From Candidatus Symbiothrix sp. (GTDB lineage: Bacteria > Bacteroidota > Bacteroidia > Bacteroidales > Azobacteroidaceae), in contig JAISXN010000099.1 in assembly GCA_031270525.1 (NCBI GenBank), forward strand, positions 1 through 8,349: a stretch of DNA of 8,349 bases, read 5' to 3'. The position numbers and the translations under genes were made by a program. Of this stretch, positions 6,892 to 8,349 are shown piece by piece; within the stretch, counting starts at the first letter, position 1; the number at the start of each line of letters is the position of its first letter. Under the pieces are notes generated by a model, which was not told the DNA's origin, made no database searches, and saw only the letters and a list, made by a program, of their open reading frames with translations.

Positions 6892-8160
6892 TTATATCCG
6901 CTCAAACCGGGTATACGGCGTTAAAGCCTCAGGAATCAAAATACCGTCGGGAGTCTGGTTGTTTTCCAACAAAGCCGCCACAATGCGGGGCAAAGCAAGC
7001 GCACTCCCGTTCAAGGTATGGCACAACCGTATTTTTTTATCTTCGCCGCGATAACGGCATTTCAGCCGGTTGGCCTGATAACTTTCAAAATTGGAAACCG
7101 AACTTACTTCTAACCAGCGTTGTTGCGCCGCAGAAAAGACTTCGAAATCAAAAGTCAATGCGGAAGTGAAGCTCATATCCCCTCCGCTAAGTCGCAAAAT
7201 ACGCCAGGGCAATTCCAATTTTTCGACCAAAGTCTGCACATAATCAACCATTTCCTGCAAAGACTCGTAAGAACGTTCGGGCTTCTCAATCCTGACGATT
7301 TCCACTTTGTCGAACTGGTGCAGACGGTTTAGGCCGCGCACATCTTTTCCGTATGAACCGGCTTCGCGACGGAAACAAGCCGAATATGCCGTATTTTTAA
7401 CAGGCAAATCTTTTTCTTCCAGAATGACGTCGCGGTAAATGTTGGTCACGGGAACTTCCGCCGTCGGAATCAGGTATAAATCATCCGGCCCGGCATGATA
7501 CATCTGTCCTTCTTTATCAGGCAATTGCCCCGTTCCATAACCCGAATCGGCGTTCACCACGTAAGGCGGTTGAATTTCGATATAACCGGCTTCACGGGCG
7601 TTATCTAAGAAAAAATTAATCAGTGCGCGTTGCAATTGCGCTCCTTTTTGTTTGTAAACCGGAAAACCTGCGCCAGCAATTTTCACGCCTGATTCAAAAT
7701 CAATCAAATCATACTTTTTCGCTAATTCCCAATGTGGGAGCGCTCCCTCGTGCAATACGGGAATCACGCCGCCGGTTTTTTCCACTACATTATCTTCGGC
7801 GCATTTCCCTTCGGGAACGCTATCGGCAGGAAGATTGGGAATTTGCCAAAGCAATTCGGTCAGCCATTTTTCCGATTCCTTCATATCCGTTTCCAATTGC
7901 TTGTTACTTTCTTTTATCCCGGCAACTTGTGCGCGGGCTGATTCGGCGGCGTCCTTTTGTCCTTCTTTCATTAACAGGCCGATGGATTTCGACAAACGAT
8001 TCAGTTCGGAGAGGTTACCGTCCAACTGCTGTTGAGCGGCTTTCCGTTTCTTATCGGTTGCAATCACTTCGTTGATAATCGCTTTGGCGTCGTAATGTTT
8101 TTTTCCCAGTTTATCAATCACTTCCTGGGTATTTTCCGTAATGACTTTAAGTGTAAGCAT
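6892..8160 (-). CDS. serS: Serine--tRNA ligase
   Basis: A 422-residue class IIa synthetase that charges tRNA-Ser and also provides the serine-loaded tRNA used for selenocysteine where that pathway exists. The N-terminal arm (about 1-105) is a long antiparallel coiled coil rich in Lys, Glu and Gln, used to grip the tRNA variable arm. The catalytic core follows, with the serine-pocket TAEVP (233-237), motif 2 FRREAGSYGKDVRGLNRLHQ (263-282) and motif 3 NGSALALPRIVAALLENNQ (384-402). Length and motifs are complete. The ATG at 8160 gives MLTLKVITEN, the usual N-terminus of Bacteroidales SerS. An upstream in-frame start at 8184 would add MCLNSIKI, but it overlaps the predicted -7 promoter element and so is unlikely. 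The gene is convergent with rplT and has its own promoter, so it forms a separate single-gene unit beside the thrS operon. Confidence 0.97.
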   Translation of the reverse strand: MLTLKVITENTQEVIDKLGKKHYDAKAIINEVIATDKKRKAAQQQLDGNLSELNRLSKSIGLLMKEGQKDAAESARAQVAGIKESNKQLETDMKESEKWLTELLWQIPNLPADSVPEGKCAEDNVVEKTGGVIPVLHEGALPHWELAKKYDLIDFESGVKIAGAGFPVYKQKGAQLQRALINFFLDNAREAGYIEIQPPYVVNADSGYGTGQLPDKEGQMYHAGPDDLYLIPTAEVPVTNIYRDVILEEKDLPVKNTAYSACFRREAGSYGKDVRGLNRLHQFDKVEIVRIEKPERSYESLQEMVDYVQTLVEKLELPWRILRLSGGDMSFTSALTFDFEVFSAAQQRWLEVSSVSNFESYQANRLKCRYRGEDKKIRLCHTLNGSALALPRIVAALLENNQTPDGILIPEALTPYTRFERI

Positions 8161-8181
8161 GATTTTTATTGAATTAAGGCA

Positions 8182-8212
8182 CAAAATTAACAGAAAATTT
8201 GAATATTTACAA
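8182..8212 (-). promoter_or_regulatory. serS: Predicted serS promoter
   Basis: Read on the minus strand, TTG (8212-8210) and TAATTTTG (8189-8182) are separated by exactly 20 bases, the same -7 sequence and spacing as the predicted thrS promoter. Transcription would begin near 8176, leaving a leader of about 16 bases before the ATG at 8160. This also argues against the longer serS reading frame from 8184, which would start inside the -7 element. Confidence 0.78.
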
Positions 8213-8261
8213 AATTCTTACGTCAGAGGCGCACAAATGGGCATGAAAAGTTCAAATGAAA

Positions 8262-8294
8262 TTCGGTTTATGTAATTAAAAAACGTTATCTTTG
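8262..8294 (+). promoter_or_regulatory. Predicted promoter of the gene starting at 8314
   Basis: TATCTTTG (8287-8294) fits TAnnTTTG exactly. The -33 region is weaker: the best candidate at a fitting distance is TTCG (8262-8265), 21 bases upstream, instead of TTTG. A start near 8300 would give a leader of about 14 bases. It is divergent from the serS promoter, with about 50 bases between the two -33 regions, leaving room for an operator, though I see no convincing inverted repeat there. Confidence 0.6.
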
Positions 8295-8313
8295 CCTCTT
8301 CGTAAATATAATA

Positions 8314-8349
8314 ATGAAAAAAGATATTGTAAAAACGGTTGAAGATTTA
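8314..8349 (+). CDS. Start of an unidentified protein gene (3' end outside the window)
   Basis: Only the first 12 codons are present, reading MKKDIVKTVEDL. The case for a real gene is an ATG about 20 bases after a consensus -7 element, an A/T-rich start region (ATATAATAATG) like those of the neighbours, and an open frame to the window edge. The peptide looks like the start of a soluble helical protein with no signal sequence. It is too short to assign a family, and I do not name one. Confidence 0.6.
   Translation, partial: MKKDIVKTVEDL

Noticed and set aside
6873..7169. A 98-codon plus-strand open frame beginning in the rplT-serS terminator
   Set aside because: The start lies in the terminator loop and the frame is antisense to serS; the protein has no recognisable features.
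7623..8075. A 150-codon plus-strand open frame opposite serS
   Set aside because: It is antisense to the conserved serS N-terminal half, shows no family features, and has no promoter or start-region signals; it is a shadow of the coiled-coil arm codons.
1..8349. Mobile element, CRISPR array, tRNA/rRNA gene, defence or secretion system
   Set aside because: All but the intergenic regions is filled by recognisable housekeeping genes. I saw no transposase, repeat-spacer pattern, terminal repeats or composition shift.

Overview
This window is a stretch of housekeeping chromosome from a member of the Bacteroidota, most likely order Bacteroidales. Four things point there. The DUF4290 gene belongs to a family known mainly from this phylum. 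The MurA, SerS, ThrS and IF-3 proteins read like Bacteroidales orthologues. Promoters carry the phylum-specific -7 motif TAnnTTTG. Most genes have A/T-rich start regions without a Shine-Dalgarno sequence. I cannot name a genus.

Layout. (1) Positions 45-3513, plus strand: a tightly packed apparent operon of an NAD-dependent epimerase/dehydratase-like protein, a DUF4290 protein, murA (first committed step of peptidoglycan synthesis) and rimM (16S rRNA/30S maturation). Gaps are 4 bases or less, and murA and rimM overlap by ATGA. (2) Positions 3514-3613: intergenic region with a near-consensus Bacteroidota promoter. (3) Positions 3614-6833, plus strand: the classic translation operon thrS-infC-rpmI-rplT (threonyl-tRNA synthetase, IF-3, L35, L20). 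(4) Positions 6834-6891: a 10-bp perfect hairpin that probably ends transcription in both directions. (5) Positions 6892-8160, minus strand: serS, convergent with rplT. (6) Positions 8161-8313: a divergent intergenic region with one promoter for serS and one for a plus-strand gene, of which only 12 codons (from 8314) are in the window.

Functionally, the window joins one cell-wall enzyme with ribosome assembly and aminoacylation genes. I see no mobile element, CRISPR array, defence locus, tRNA, rRNA or sign of horizontal transfer, and no evidence of a new biological system. The points worth a second look are small: a GNRA-capped hairpin on the infC stop codon that buries a Shine-Dalgarno-like sequence, an irregular foldable spacer before rplT that could be an L20 feedback site, and the Asp-for-Cys active-site variant of MurA, which predicts fosfomycin insensitivity. 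Upstream in-frame start codons for DUF4290, murA and serS are less likely than the starts given here, based on family N-termini.
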